Assembly (NCBI RefSeq): GCF_012113595.1
Contig: NZ_CP050831.1
Span: forward strand, 6,076,001 to 6,140,000
Direction: 5' to 3'
Length of the DNA: 64,000 nucleotides
Origin: Bacteroides faecium
GTDB lineage: Bacteria > Bacteroidota > Bacteroidia > Bacteroidales > Bacteroidaceae
Part shown: piece by piece, positions 37,402 to 45,042 of the stretch
Layout: every line of letters starts with the position of its first letter
How positions within the stretch are numbered: position 1 is the first letter of the stretch
Translations under genes and position numbers: made by a program
The notes under the pieces: generated by a model
Seen by the model: only the letters and a program-made list of their open reading frames with translations
Database searches by the model: none
Told to the model about the DNA's origin: nothing

Positions 37402-37971
37402 ATGAAAAAAGAAGAACTAATAATGTGTTTCCCTCTAAATTTGAAAGAGGATGTTCAAGTAGTCATTGATAATTTGAAAATCAAGGACGGAGATATTCAT
37501 AAGAGGTCATATAACGTCAAAATTAATAATATCCTCTTAACAATACCGGAACGAATTTATTTTAGTGAGCCTGCGTCCGGGAATTTGACTACTATACAGA
37601 AATATATTTTAGACTGCATTTTCACCAAACATCATGATGGTTTTATTAGACAGAAGCATTTGCGCAATCTGTTATTCTGTACAGAGTATTGGATAATACC
37701 GTTCTGCTTTAGGTTATTAGGTGAATATGTAAAAGATATATTGCCTGACATAAAAGTTCAAATAGATAATAATATTGAAAATTACCTTTACTTTATATCT
37801 GAAAATAACGAGTTCTATAATAGAACAAAAAGCCAGATGATTAGCTATTGGAATTGTTATTATAGAAAGGAATATCCAAATCCTAAATCATATATAGGTT
37901 TTCAAATTTTTAGTGAGTTAGAAAAAGCATATAACAAACGAATAAATATAAATTATGAATATGAAATTTGA
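37402..37971 (+). CDS. Hypothetical protein, accessory insert
   Basis: A 189-residue protein of unrecognised family. The start is the ATG at 37402; the frame can be opened two codons upstream only at a TTG. Base composition is clearly more AT-rich than the flanking PUL genes. No signal peptide or membrane helix is visible; the sequence is rich in aromatic residues, Lys and Asn (for example YFISENNEFYNRTKSQMISY). Its last 17 bases overlap the next gene, so the two are probably translated together. Its setting beside immunity-like genes makes an immunity or toxin-associated role conceivable, but nothing in the sequence proves it. Confidence 0.7.
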   Translation: MKKEELIMCFPLNLKEDVQVVIDNLKIKDGDIHKRSYNVKINNILLTIPERIYFSEPASGNLTTIQKYILDCIFTKHHDGFIRQKHLRNLLFCTEYWIIPFCFRLLGEYVKDILPDIKVQIDNNIENYLYFISENNEFYNRTKSQMISYWNCYYRKEYPNPKSYIGFQIFSELEKAYNKRININYEYEI

Positions 37972-38473
37972 AGGAATTGATAAAAATAACGCTCACGCAA
38001 GAGCAATAGAATTGCTGACAGAAGATTTTTTCTGGAGTGCTTCAGATGAATTATCTCCATTTGGTTCAGATGAAGGACATACTGCCTTGTGTGAGTTCCG
38101 AAAATGGCGTAAGAAAAATAAAAAAATATCTGTTGGATATTGTATTGCCTGGGTTATAGAAAGTGTGGGAGAATTTGACGACTACGATGACTACAACGAA
38201 GAAAATCTTGTGGACGAACTCAAGATAAAAAGTCAAATAGATAATGATGAATTTGACGACCAACAATATATTTTCACTCTTGACTCCTCTGTCATTGCAA
38301 CAGCATTAGGTCAATTAGTGGATGAAGGTTTGATAGAAGTTGATTACAAATATTTTGTTCAAGTGGCTATAAATCGTTTGAGAATTTGGGCTAACTTACA
38401 TGAAAGTTGGAAGTATAAAAACGAATTTGTCAGACGGTTAAATATAATAGAGAAAGTACTTGAAAAAGCATAA
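37955..38473 (+). CDS. Hypothetical acidic protein, accessory insert
   Basis: A 172-residue, strongly acidic cytoplasmic protein (EFDDYDDYNEENLVDEL around 90-106) of unrecognised family. It starts inside the end of the preceding gene (ATG at 37955; a second in-frame Met two codons later is equally possible). Predicted secondary structure looks mainly helical, with a conserved-looking patch SVIATALGQLVDEGLIEVDY. High acidity is common among immunity proteins of polymorphic toxins, and the following gene resembles one, but the family is not identified. Confidence 0.7.
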   Translation: MNMKFEGIDKNNAHARAIELLTEDFFWSASDELSPFGSDEGHTALCEFRKWRKKNKKISVGYCIAWVIESVGEFDDYDDYNEENLVDELKIKSQIDNDEFDDQQYIFTLDSSVIATALGQLVDEGLIEVDYKYFVQVAINRLRIWANLHESWKYKNEFVRRLNIIEKVLEKA

Positions 38474-38505
38474 AGCAATCAACAACAAAGAAGAAGATAT
38501 TAAAT

Positions 38506-38883
38506 ATGGAAATAAAATTTACAGCCAATCATATAGTATATGAACTAACAGAAGATAATTCATATTTAGTGGGGTACGCAGACGATAAAAATGATACTGA
38601 AGAGTATGTGATTATTGAAAGAGCATTAGAGTTTGATGAACAAGATATTAGTTTAGGAATGAACTCGTACTATATCGAATATACAGATCAATCTAATTCT
38701 GGCTATGATATATGTAACAACGTTATCTTGCGTCAAAATGAAATAACCTTTTCTGTAAAGAATGGACAAATGGATGGCATTACTTCAATCACTGTTGCGT
38801 ATAAGGAAAATCTAATTAAAGATATAAAGGAATATAGAAAAATGCTTTCAGATATTCTGGGAGATAGATTAATTATTGAATAG
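38506..38883 (+). CDS. Imm10-like immunity protein
   Basis: A small acidic 125-residue protein. The central part reads EYVIIERALEFDEQDISLG and then YYIEYTDQSNSGYDICNNV, which matches the pattern I associate with the Imm10 immunity family (R-x-x-E-x-D-E-Q-D ... YY-x-E ... D-Q). Such proteins neutralise toxins delivered by other cells. No toxin gene is nearby, so it would be an orphan immunity gene. It starts 32 bases after the preceding gene. The family call is from memory of the motif pattern, without a profile search. Confidence 0.65.
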   Translation: MEIKFTANHIVYELTEDNSYLVGYADDKNDTEEYVIIERALEFDEQDISLGMNSYYIEYTDQSNSGYDICNNVILRQNEITFSVKNGQMDGITSITVAYKENLIKDIKEYRKMLSDILGDRLIIE

Positions 38884-38967
38884 TTATTAACAAACAGCGA
38901 TGCAACTTAAAGTTGCACAGTGCCAAGCATTAACAATAAAGTAAGACAAATAAAATATTATAAAATC

Positions 38968-39396
38968 ATGTTGAGTAATAAGGTGATAGAATATTTGAAT
39001 AAACAAGGCGTATATTCGGAAAAAGAAGATAAAGAGTACAAAGAGGCTTTGGTAGATTTAAAAATTGATTTGAATAGTGATTTTGCATTGTTTAATCTAA
39101 ATACTACTGAAATAACATTTCGTGGACGATGTAGCGAAATCTACAATGTATGTTGGTTCAAAATTTACACAAATGATTTAACTTATGGGATAGAGAGACA
39201 AGCAATGTTAAACATTCCCACTGAATACTTACCTCTTGATAGTTTTGAAGGTGAAGGTGGTTTTTTCTATAACCGTAAGACAGGAGAAGTCCTCGAAATT
39301 GAATTGGGAGAAAAACTAATCAATTTTCAAAATGGAAAGTTATCGCCACAATGGAAAGACTTCAATTCTTTTTTGGAATGGTATTTTGAATTATAA
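38968..39396 (+). CDS. SUKH/SMI1-like small protein, possible immunity protein
   Basis: A 142-residue protein from the ATG at 38968; a 16-codon upstream extension starting with MPSINNK is less likely because it lies in the intergenic hairpin region. The C-terminal half, YLPLDSFEGEGGFFYNRKTGEVLEIELGE-like (read in two parts) ending FNSFLEWYFEL, is the pattern of SUKH (SMI1/KNR4) immunity proteins: a glycine-rich turn, a beta hairpin describing solvent-exposed charge, and a terminal aromatic helix. It is the last gene of the accessory block before the repeat element. No cognate toxin is present in the window. Confidence 0.6.
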   Translation: MLSNKVIEYLNKQGVYSEKEDKEYKEALVDLKIDLNSDFALFNLNTTEITFRGRCSEIYNVCWFKIYTNDLTYGIERQAMLNIPTEYLPLDSFEGEGGFFYNRKTGEVLEIELGEKLINFQNGKLSPQWKDFNSFLEWYFEL

Positions 39397-39532
39397 CAAG
39401 CTATATCAATGATAATGATATACAACTACCTATGCCACCTAACGGCTGTAAGCCGCAAACCACTAATAATAAAGATGAAAGATGAAGCCTATATACCAAT
39501 GACAATAACACACAAATGAACTATTCCAACGG
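39397..39532. other. Non-coding stretch between SUKH-like gene and repeat element
   Basis: No gene or clear structure was seen here apart from a short GGCTGTAAGCC hairpin; the ~480-bp repeat element begins immediately after. Confidence 0.5.
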
Positions 39533-39629
39533 TTCACAGGTTTCACCATTGAGATGAACAACTATAAATCAGACATTTATGGTGAAGGGAGGCAGAAAAA
39601 CAAAGCAAACAACCCTTCACATCCTTCAC
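39533..39629. repeat. Left ~97-bp arm of the inverted-repeat element
   Basis: It begins TTCACAGGTTTCAC and ends CCCTTCACATCCTTCAC. It is the reverse complement of 39915-40012 with about 15 differences, most of them in one 16-base patch. Confidence 0.9.
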
Positions 39630-39639
39630 CTCTTTTTTC

Positions 39640-39904
39640 ATATGCTATGAGCTAAAGTAAATATGCTATAAGCAAAAAAGAATATGCTATAAGCTAAAAC
39701 AAATTAGCTTATAACAAATGACCCGTTGGGTATTAACTTTTGAGTTATCAAGTATTAACTCTTGAGCTATAAGGTATTAACTCTTGAATTATCAGGTATT
39801 AATACCTTGTTTACAGGAGATATATGCCGTGCGTATTGGACATATAGATCCAATATGCCAGACATATAGATCCAACACGTCAGACATATATGCCCAACAA
39901 ATCC
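39640..39904. repeat. Three blocks of 21-22-bp tandem repeats inside the element
   Basis: Block A has three 21-bp units from 39640 to 39702 (starting ATATGCTATRAGC). Block B has three 22-bp units from 39730 to 39795 (GTATTAACTCTTGAG core) plus a partial one. Block C has four 22-bp units from 39817 to 39904 (GACATATAGATCCAA core). Units differ by a few bases within each block and the blocks are unrelated in sequence, yet share a two-helical-turn period. Confidence 0.88.
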
Positions 39905-39914
39905 ATATAAGTGC

Positions 39915-40012
39915 GTGAAGGATGTGAAGGGTTATTTACTTTGTTTTTCCTACTTCCATTCACCATAAATATCTGATTTATAACCATTCAGCTAAAGTGT
40001 GAAACCTGTGAA
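39915..40012. repeat. Right ~98-bp arm of the inverted-repeat element
   Basis: The reverse complement of the left arm, ending 15 bases beyond the stop codon of the ECF sigma gene. The arms could pair into a very long cruciform or an RNA hairpin. Confidence 0.9.
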
Positions 40013-40027
40013 GAGCAGGATTCAACA

Positions 40028-40543
40028 TTAAACTGTAATAAGTAAAAAGACACTCAATCGTTTACGGAGTATTTTCAAAGCCCGGGCAATATGGGTTCTG
40101 ACTGTATTGTCACTGATATTTAATATTTCACTAATTTCCGCACATTTTTTTTCATTCAGAAAAAACTCTTCCACTACTATGCGCATTTGCGGCGCCATCT
40201 GGCGGATACTCTCCTGCATCCGGTCTATTTTATCTTCGTAGTCCCGATACTCTTTGGCAGTCCAACCGCTATAAAGTTCTTCCAAGTATCTTTCCGCATT
40301 CCGGTTCACTACATTCTGATGACGTATGTGGTCAATGCAACGGTTTTTCACCATGACATAGAATAAAGGCAGCAAATCAGTCTTCCCCTCAAACTGCTCG
40401 CTGTTTTCAAGTACTGAGCAAAACACATCACTCAATACATCCTTTGCGCTTTCTCCGTCATTCAGCAGATTATATGCATGAATATAGAGCTTTTGCCAAT
40501 ATTGCTTATACAATATGGCGATAGCATTTTGACTATTATCCAT
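40028..40543 (-). CDS. ECF-type RNA polymerase sigma factor
   Basis: A 171-residue group IV sigma factor. Region 2 spans about 8-75 (FYVMVKNRCIDHIRHQNV lies at its end) and region 4 about 110-165, with the helix-turn-helix ECAEISEILNISDNTVRTHIARAL-like sequence (CAEISEILNISDNTVRTH visible). Length and motifs match the Bacteroides sigma-70 family expansion subfamily that pairs with FecR proteins. The cognate anti-sigma is most likely the FecR at 34726-35790 and the target the STN-SusC operon, but the pair is now split by 4.2 kb. A -7 box is at 40577-40584. Confidence 0.93.
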   Translation of the reverse strand: MDNSQNAIAILYKQYWQKLYIHAYNLLNDGESAKDVLSDVFCSVLENSEQFEGKTDLLPLFYVMVKNRCIDHIRHQNVVNRNAERYLEELYSGWTAKEYRDYEDKIDRMQESIRQMAPQMRIVVEEFFLNEKKCAEISEILNISDNTVRTHIARALKILRKRLSVFLLITV

Positions 40544-40576
40544 GTGTTTTGATTACTTTTTGCATTTAATTGGGAA

Positions 40577-40584
40577 CAAAGATA
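40577..40584 (-). promoter_or_regulatory. -7 box of the ECF sigma gene
   Basis: TATCTTTG on the minus strand, 34-41 bases upstream of the ATG. Confidence 0.5.
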
Positions 40585-40652
40585 GCCAATCAGTACAAAG
40601 AGTAATAATTCACGGAAGAAAGATTAGGAACCAAACTACTACACTGTGATAC

Positions 40653-42104
40653 CTAATTTCTTTTCAAGAAGATGCGGTTTGTAATCGTATCCGGAAGTTC
40701 TGATTCATAATGCGTTACCATAATCATCGTCTTATCTTTACGTTTGCAGAAGGCTTCGATCACCTTTTTGACCCGACGACGATTGTAAGTATCCAATCCA
40801 TGAAGCGGTTCGTCCAAAATCAGTAATTCAGGATCTTTGACGAAAGCACGTGCCAACAGAGCCAGACGTTGCTCCCCACTGGAAAGCTGCAAGAAAGGTT
40901 TGTCTTTCAAATCGGCAATGCCGAATATATCCATCCACCACTCACATACAGCCATCTGCTCCGGTTGGGGGCGTTTGTACAGTCCGATACTGTCGTGCAG
41001 TCCGCTGGCTACGATTTCAATAGCCGGCAAGTTTTTGAGATAAGCACGATGCATCTCGGGACTTACATATCCGATGTGTTTCTTGATTTCCCAGATACTT
41101 TCTCCAGTTCCCCGTTTGCGTCCGAAAAGGCTGATGTCGCAAGCGTATGATTGTGGATTATCCGCACAAACCAAACTCAATAATGTAGACTTTCCTGCAC
41201 CATTCTCCCCGCTCAACGCCCATTTCTCCCCACGATGCACTGTCCAGTCCAGTTCGTTCAGAATAGTGCGGTCGCCATAGCGGATACTTACCTTATTCAG
41301 TTTCACCACTTCGTCCGAGTCATAGTTGTTGCCGTCATAAGGCAAATCAATAATCCGTTTCTGCAATTCATCGAAAGAAGTAGTTGCGTCTCTGTTGCGG
41401 AAAGCAGTCAGGTAGGCTTCGCGTTCCATCTTGGAAAACACTTCCATTTTATCAACAGGGATAACGTGAGTGATAAAGGAAGGTATATCATCCATCATGG
41501 AAAGCACCAGAATAATCTGGACGGACGACATTTTTGTCAGACGTTCAAGCAAAGAGAATAACAATTCGCGGGTAGGCGCATCCAATCCGATAAACGGATT
41601 ATCCATTATCAGAACGCGGGGGGCTGTCAACAGTGTCTTTGTGAGCTGGAATTTACGCAGTTCACCACTTGAAAGAAGGATTATCTTTTTATCAAGAAGA
41701 GGTTCGATGCGGAAGAGCTCGAACAGTTCATTTTTCAGTTGTTCGTCTTTAATCTCTCCCAACATTTCGCGGACGTCCGGCGTTTCATCCTGGTCGTGCG
41801 CATTCCAACGCTGTTGGTAGTAATAATTGGCATCTGCCGCTCCATAAGTATCACGGAACGCGATATATTTCACATTATCATAAACAGTTTGAGTAGCGGA
41901 AGGGGAAAAGTCATACTGGAGTGTTCCTTCACGTAGCGGATATTTTCCGATTAATGTATCTACAAAAAGGCTCTTGCCACCCCCATTGGGACCTACAATG
42001 GCTATATGTTCGTTCGCTCCGATAGTTGCCGTGATAGGTTTGGCTAAACGCACAAGCGGGTTGCGTGCTACGCCCCCCGCCATGCAGAATGTATTTTGGA
42101 TCAT
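40653..42104 (-). CDS. Tandem ABC ATPase, ModF/PhrA-like
   Basis: A 483-residue protein with two ABC ATPase domains and no membrane segment, the layout of ModF (PhrA)-type proteins. Domain 1 (about 5-235) has Walker A GPNGGGKS and signature LSSGELRK; its Walker B reads VLIMDNPFIGLD, with Asn where the catalytic Glu is expected. Domain 2 (about 260-483) has GENGAGKS, signature LSSGEQRL and an intact LLILDEPLHGLD. One composite site is therefore probably poor at hydrolysis. The cellular role is not established; ModF itself is linked to molybdate operons, but no such genes are here. The gene stands alone, with a -7 box (TACCTTTG) 30-37 bases upstream. Confidence 0.85.
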   Translation of the reverse strand: MIQNTFCMAGGVARNPLVRLAKPITATIGANEHIAIVGPNGGGKSLFVDTLIGKYPLREGTLQYDFSPSATQTVYDNVKYIAFRDTYGAADANYYYQQRWNAHDQDETPDVREMLGEIKDEQLKNELFELFRIEPLLDKKIILLSSGELRKFQLTKTLLTAPRVLIMDNPFIGLDAPTRELLFSLLERLTKMSSVQIILVLSMMDDIPSFITHVIPVDKMEVFSKMEREAYLTAFRNRDATTSFDELQKRIIDLPYDGNNYDSDEVVKLNKVSIRYGDRTILNELDWTVHRGEKWALSGENGAGKSTLLSLVCADNPQSYACDISLFGRKRGTGESIWEIKKHIGYVSPEMHRAYLKNLPAIEIVASGLHDSIGLYKRPQPEQMAVCEWWMDIFGIADLKDKPFLQLSSGEQRLALLARAFVKDPELLILDEPLHGLDTYNRRRVKKVIEAFCKRKDKTMIMVTHYESELPDTITNRIFLKRN

Positions 42105-42133
42105 ATTCTTATATTCTGTTTTATTTTTGACCG

Positions 42134-42141
42134 CAAAGGTA
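42134..42141 (-). promoter_or_regulatory. -7 box of the ModF-like gene
   Basis: TACCTTTG on the minus strand fits TAnnTTTG and gives a leader of roughly 20 bases. Confidence 0.5.
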
Positions 42142-42221
42142 ACAATTTTATCACAGAATAAGCACTTTTCTTGTCTATTTACAGGAAAAACGTATTAAAA
42201 GTTCCTTTTTAGCAATATCCC

Positions 42222-42665
42222 TTATTGAAATTTCTTATCTTCTTCAAGAAGCTCCTGGCTAAATTTCTCCGGCGATAGAGGGGTAAAGAGTTCTATAAGA
42301 TTTTCTTCGGGGTCGCGCAGATACAAGGTACGCATCCCCCAATCGGGCATATCCGTAGGTTCACTGATAAACGTCACGCCTTTGGCTTTTAGGGTGGCAA
42401 AGGTTTCGTCTACGTTATCTACATAGAATGAAACCATTAATTTTTCACGCATCGCAACGGGTTGCTGCTTATCTGCATTGCCTACCGAAGACGCCATCCA
42501 GTCGGATACAAAAAGGGCGAAGCCTTCTATTCCGTCGGCTACTTTAAAACTGGCGTATCCGCTATTTTCATCTCCCCAAGCAGGTTTCAGTCCGAGTTGT
42601 TCGGTGTAGAATTTGAAGCATTTGGCGAAGTCTTTCACTAATAATCTTACGTTGCTGAATTTCAT
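42222..42665 (-). CDS. VOC (glyoxalase/bleomycin resistance) family protein
   Basis: A 147-residue vicinal-oxygen-chelate protein with the two beta-alpha-beta-beta-beta halves: FSNVRLLVKDFAKCFKFYTEQLG (about 3-25, read in two parts) and VSFYVDNVDETFATLKAKGV (about 78-97), then the metal/active-site strand TLYLRDPEENLIELFTP (about 112-128). The reaction is unknown; members include glyoxalases, dioxygenases and resistance proteins. It has its own -7 box at 42712-42719, only a few bases from the stop of the GH67 gene, so it is probably a separate unit from the xylan PUL. Confidence 0.88.
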   Translation of the reverse strand: MKFSNVRLLVKDFAKCFKFYTEQLGLKPAWGDENSGYASFKVADGIEGFALFVSDWMASSVGNADKQQPVAMREKLMVSFYVDNVDETFATLKAKGVTFISEPTDMPDWGMRTLYLRDPEENLIELFTPLSPEKFSQELLEEDKKFQ

Positions 42666-42711
42666 TGTTTACTGATTAATGGTTTGTTATTTGTTTCTTA
42701 TAATCAAGATA

Positions 42712-42719
42712 CAAATATA
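42712..42719 (-). promoter_or_regulatory. -7 box of the VOC gene
   Basis: TATATTTG on the minus strand, about 47 bases before the start, squeezed between the VOC gene and the GH67 stop codon. Confidence 0.45.
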
Positions 42720-42725
42720 ATCATT

Positions 42726-44891
42726 CTATCGGGTAAATCCGTAAGGCGGACATTCAAAATTAGTGATATTCAGTTTGTATTCCATCATATCTTTCAATTC
42801 ATGCACCGGACGTTCCAGTTCATAAGGTATCGGCTGCTTGCTGAATTGCTGGAAATAGAGCAAGCAGGCATCTTTCCACCACACTGCGTCACGTGTCTGA
42901 ATCTTCAACCGGTGCTGTACGTCACGGAATCGTTCCGGGTCGATGTATTTCTCCATAGGCGCCCATAACTTCTGGAAGTTTCTGGTTTCTTGCACCCCAC
43001 GGTCATAAGCATAGCACAACTCCGCCCAAAGTGTACGCCCGCTCTTCATCCGATGATTCCAGGGAACATGGTGGAACCAAAGAAGCAGATTTTCGGGACA
43101 GGTATCTACATTATCCAGTTGTTCGCATAAAGGAGAGTGATATTGTGCGGTCGCATTGCTCCCTTTGCTGCTGCGGTCGAATCCGATACCGCCGTCATCT
43201 GCCCTATGGTAATAAGAAGGCATCCAGTCGGGACGGGCACCGGGAATATCACACCAAGGCTCGGGCCCGTAATGATGTCCCCATGCAAAGATGTGATGCA
43301 GTCCTAACGGCATCATATAATCTACTACGGCTTCCCTCGACTCTTGGAGAAGTTGAGAGTTGAGAAGGGAGAGTTGAGAGTGAAGTTGTTGTCTTTCCTT
43401 TTGAGATATTTCATTGACGGAGTTGCGGGATGGTTGTCCGGCAATAGGAAGGAAGGTTTGTTTCAGCCATTCTTCGCCTATCTCTTCGGATGAAAGGGAA
43501 TGTTTCCATGCAAGACGCCCGAAGGCATACCAGTTGGCTTGCGCAAAAGGATGCCCGCACCAGTTTATATCGTCGCCGATGTTGGTTACTCCGGCAATGG
43601 CGGTCAGCGGATGAGCAAACAGGGAGCCGTCCGTCACACGGGCGATGGTAGAGCCTGCGCCTTGTACGTAGGTGTCGCTGTCCAGACATTCCTTCCACAT
43701 GGGAGCGAGAAAAGCGAGGTGGTTGGAGAATCCCAGATATTCCTGTGTTATCTGAAATTCCGGCATCACGGGTGTTTTCTTCATGGCTCCGAATAATGCG
43801 CTGAACGGTTCGCGGGGTTGGAAGTCAATCGGGCCGTTCTTTATCTGCACAATCACATTGTCGCGGAACTTGCCGTCCAAAGGTTCAAATTCAAGATAGG
43901 CTTGTTTGGCCCGGTCGCTGTCCGTAGGCGAGTAAACGAAAGCACGCCACATGACGATGCCGCGATAAGGTTTCAACACATCGGCAAGCATGTTCGCTCC
44001 TTCGGCATGGGTACGTCCGTAATCACACGGCCCGGGTTGTCCTTCGGAGTTCGCTTTCACCAGGAATCCGCCGAAATCGGGAATCAGGGAATAAACCTCT
44101 TTCGTTTTCTTCTTCCACCAGGCAATGACTTCTTTATTCAATGGGTCGGAAGTAGGCAAACCGCCCAAGGCTGCCGGAGAAGAGAAATTAATGGAAAGAT
44201 ATACTTTCAAGCCGTAAGGACGAAATATATCCGCCAGTACTTTTACTTTTTGCAGATACTCATCGGAAAGAATCTTGGGACTCGCGTTGACGTTGTTCAA
44301 TACGGTTGCGTTGATACCGATAGAAGCATTGGCACGGGCGTAGGCTTCGTAACGGGGAGAGACAACGGCAGGAAGCTCTTCCCACTTCCAAAGTGAATGT
44401 CCGGCATAGCCACGTTCGATAGTGCCGTCCAGATTATCCCAATGGTTCAGGATACGAATCCGGTAATCCGGTTTTTCTGAGATATTCAGTACCCTCAATT
44501 TTGAGTCCGAGTTTGTTGCGCTAGAATTCGATTCCGAAAGCTGTTCCGCAGCCTGCAAGCGGAGTAAGTGGTAAGCTCCATAAAGCACACCTTGTTCACC
44601 GGAAGAGGCAATGGTGATTTGCTTGCCGTCGGCAGAAGTACGGATGGTATATCCTTCGTTTCCAAGTGCACGCAACTCTTTTGTTGCGTTTACTTCCAAA
44701 GTCACAGGAAGACCGCCTTTCCAATATTTCTGTAATTCGGAAACGGCAATGTTTAATGTCGGCGATTGCTTCCTGCAATTAATTTCCGCCTTCGTACCTG
44801 TCGCATAGCGGAGCCACAGGGCACTTCCATCTTCCGCGCGGGACGAAAGACAGAAGGACAAGATGAATGTTAATATAGATATTATTCTCAT
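42726..44891 (-). CDS. GH67 alpha-glucuronidase
   Basis: A 721-residue exo-alpha-glucuronidase that removes (4-O-methyl)glucuronic acid from the non-reducing end xylose of xylo-oligosaccharides. A signal peptide (MRIISILTFILSFCLSSRA) suggests the periplasm. The N-terminal domain (about 25-135) carries GEQGVLYGAYHLLRLQ; the barrel holds RILNHWDNLDGTIERGYAG, FGGFLVKANSEGQPGP (the region of the paired acid residues) and GIVMWRAFVY, and the C-terminal helical domain begins WYAFGRLAWKHSLSSEEI. A Gln/Leu/Ser-rich insert (about 500-520) is encoded by a low-complexity DNA stretch. It is the last gene of the xylan operon and completes side-chain removal for the GH10 and GH43 enzymes. Confidence 0.95.
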   Translation of the reverse strand: MRIISILTFILSFCLSSRAEDGSALWLRYATGTKAEINCRKQSPTLNIAVSELQKYWKGGLPVTLEVNATKELRALGNEGYTIRTSADGKQITIASSGEQGVLYGAYHLLRLQAAEQLSESNSSATNSDSKLRVLNISEKPDYRIRILNHWDNLDGTIERGYAGHSLWKWEELPAVVSPRYEAYARANASIGINATVLNNVNASPKILSDEYLQKVKVLADIFRPYGLKVYLSINFSSPAALGGLPTSDPLNKEVIAWWKKKTKEVYSLIPDFGGFLVKANSEGQPGPCDYGRTHAEGANMLADVLKPYRGIVMWRAFVYSPTDSDRAKQAYLEFEPLDGKFRDNVIVQIKNGPIDFQPREPFSALFGAMKKTPVMPEFQITQEYLGFSNHLAFLAPMWKECLDSDTYVQGAGSTIARVTDGSLFAHPLTAIAGVTNIGDDINWCGHPFAQANWYAFGRLAWKHSLSSEEIGEEWLKQTFLPIAGQPSRNSVNEISQKERQQLHSQLSLLNSQLLQESREAVVDYMMPLGLHHIFAWGHHYGPEPWCDIPGARPDWMPSYYHRADDGGIGFDRSSKGSNATAQYHSPLCEQLDNVDTCPENLLLWFHHVPWNHRMKSGRTLWAELCYAYDRGVQETRNFQKLWAPMEKYIDPERFRDVQHRLKIQTRDAVWWKDACLLYFQQFSKQPIPYELERPVHELKDMMEYKLNITNFECPPYGFTR

Positions 44892-44951
44892 AAGTATAAG
44901 TTCATAGTTTGTTTCATCAATGGAAACTTAATAGATAAAAGGGGAATTTTC

Positions 44952-45030
44952 AGGCACGGATTACGCAGATTTCACGGTTTCTAGAAATATGATTGCAAAA
45001 GCAACAGCGTAATCCGTGTAATCCGTGCCT
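44952..45030. repeat. Interspersed inverted repeat, copy 2
   Basis: It is related to 24251-24327: it begins AGGCACGGATTACGC and ends GTAATCCGTGCCT, with an imperfect stem of about 25 bases. Unlike copy 1 it lies between two genes on the same strand (GH43 and GH67), so it may attenuate or stabilise the operon mRNA. Confidence 0.88.
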
Positions 45031-45042
45031 AAATTAAAATTA

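Noticed and set aside
39640..39904. The 21-22-bp repeats as a CRISPR array
   Set aside because: Units abut directly with no unique spacers, fall into three unrelated families, and there are no cas genes in the window.
42134..42719. The ModF-like and VOC genes as part of the xylan operon
   Set aside because: Each has its own -7 box and a product unrelated to xylan; the GH67 gene is the natural end of the operon.
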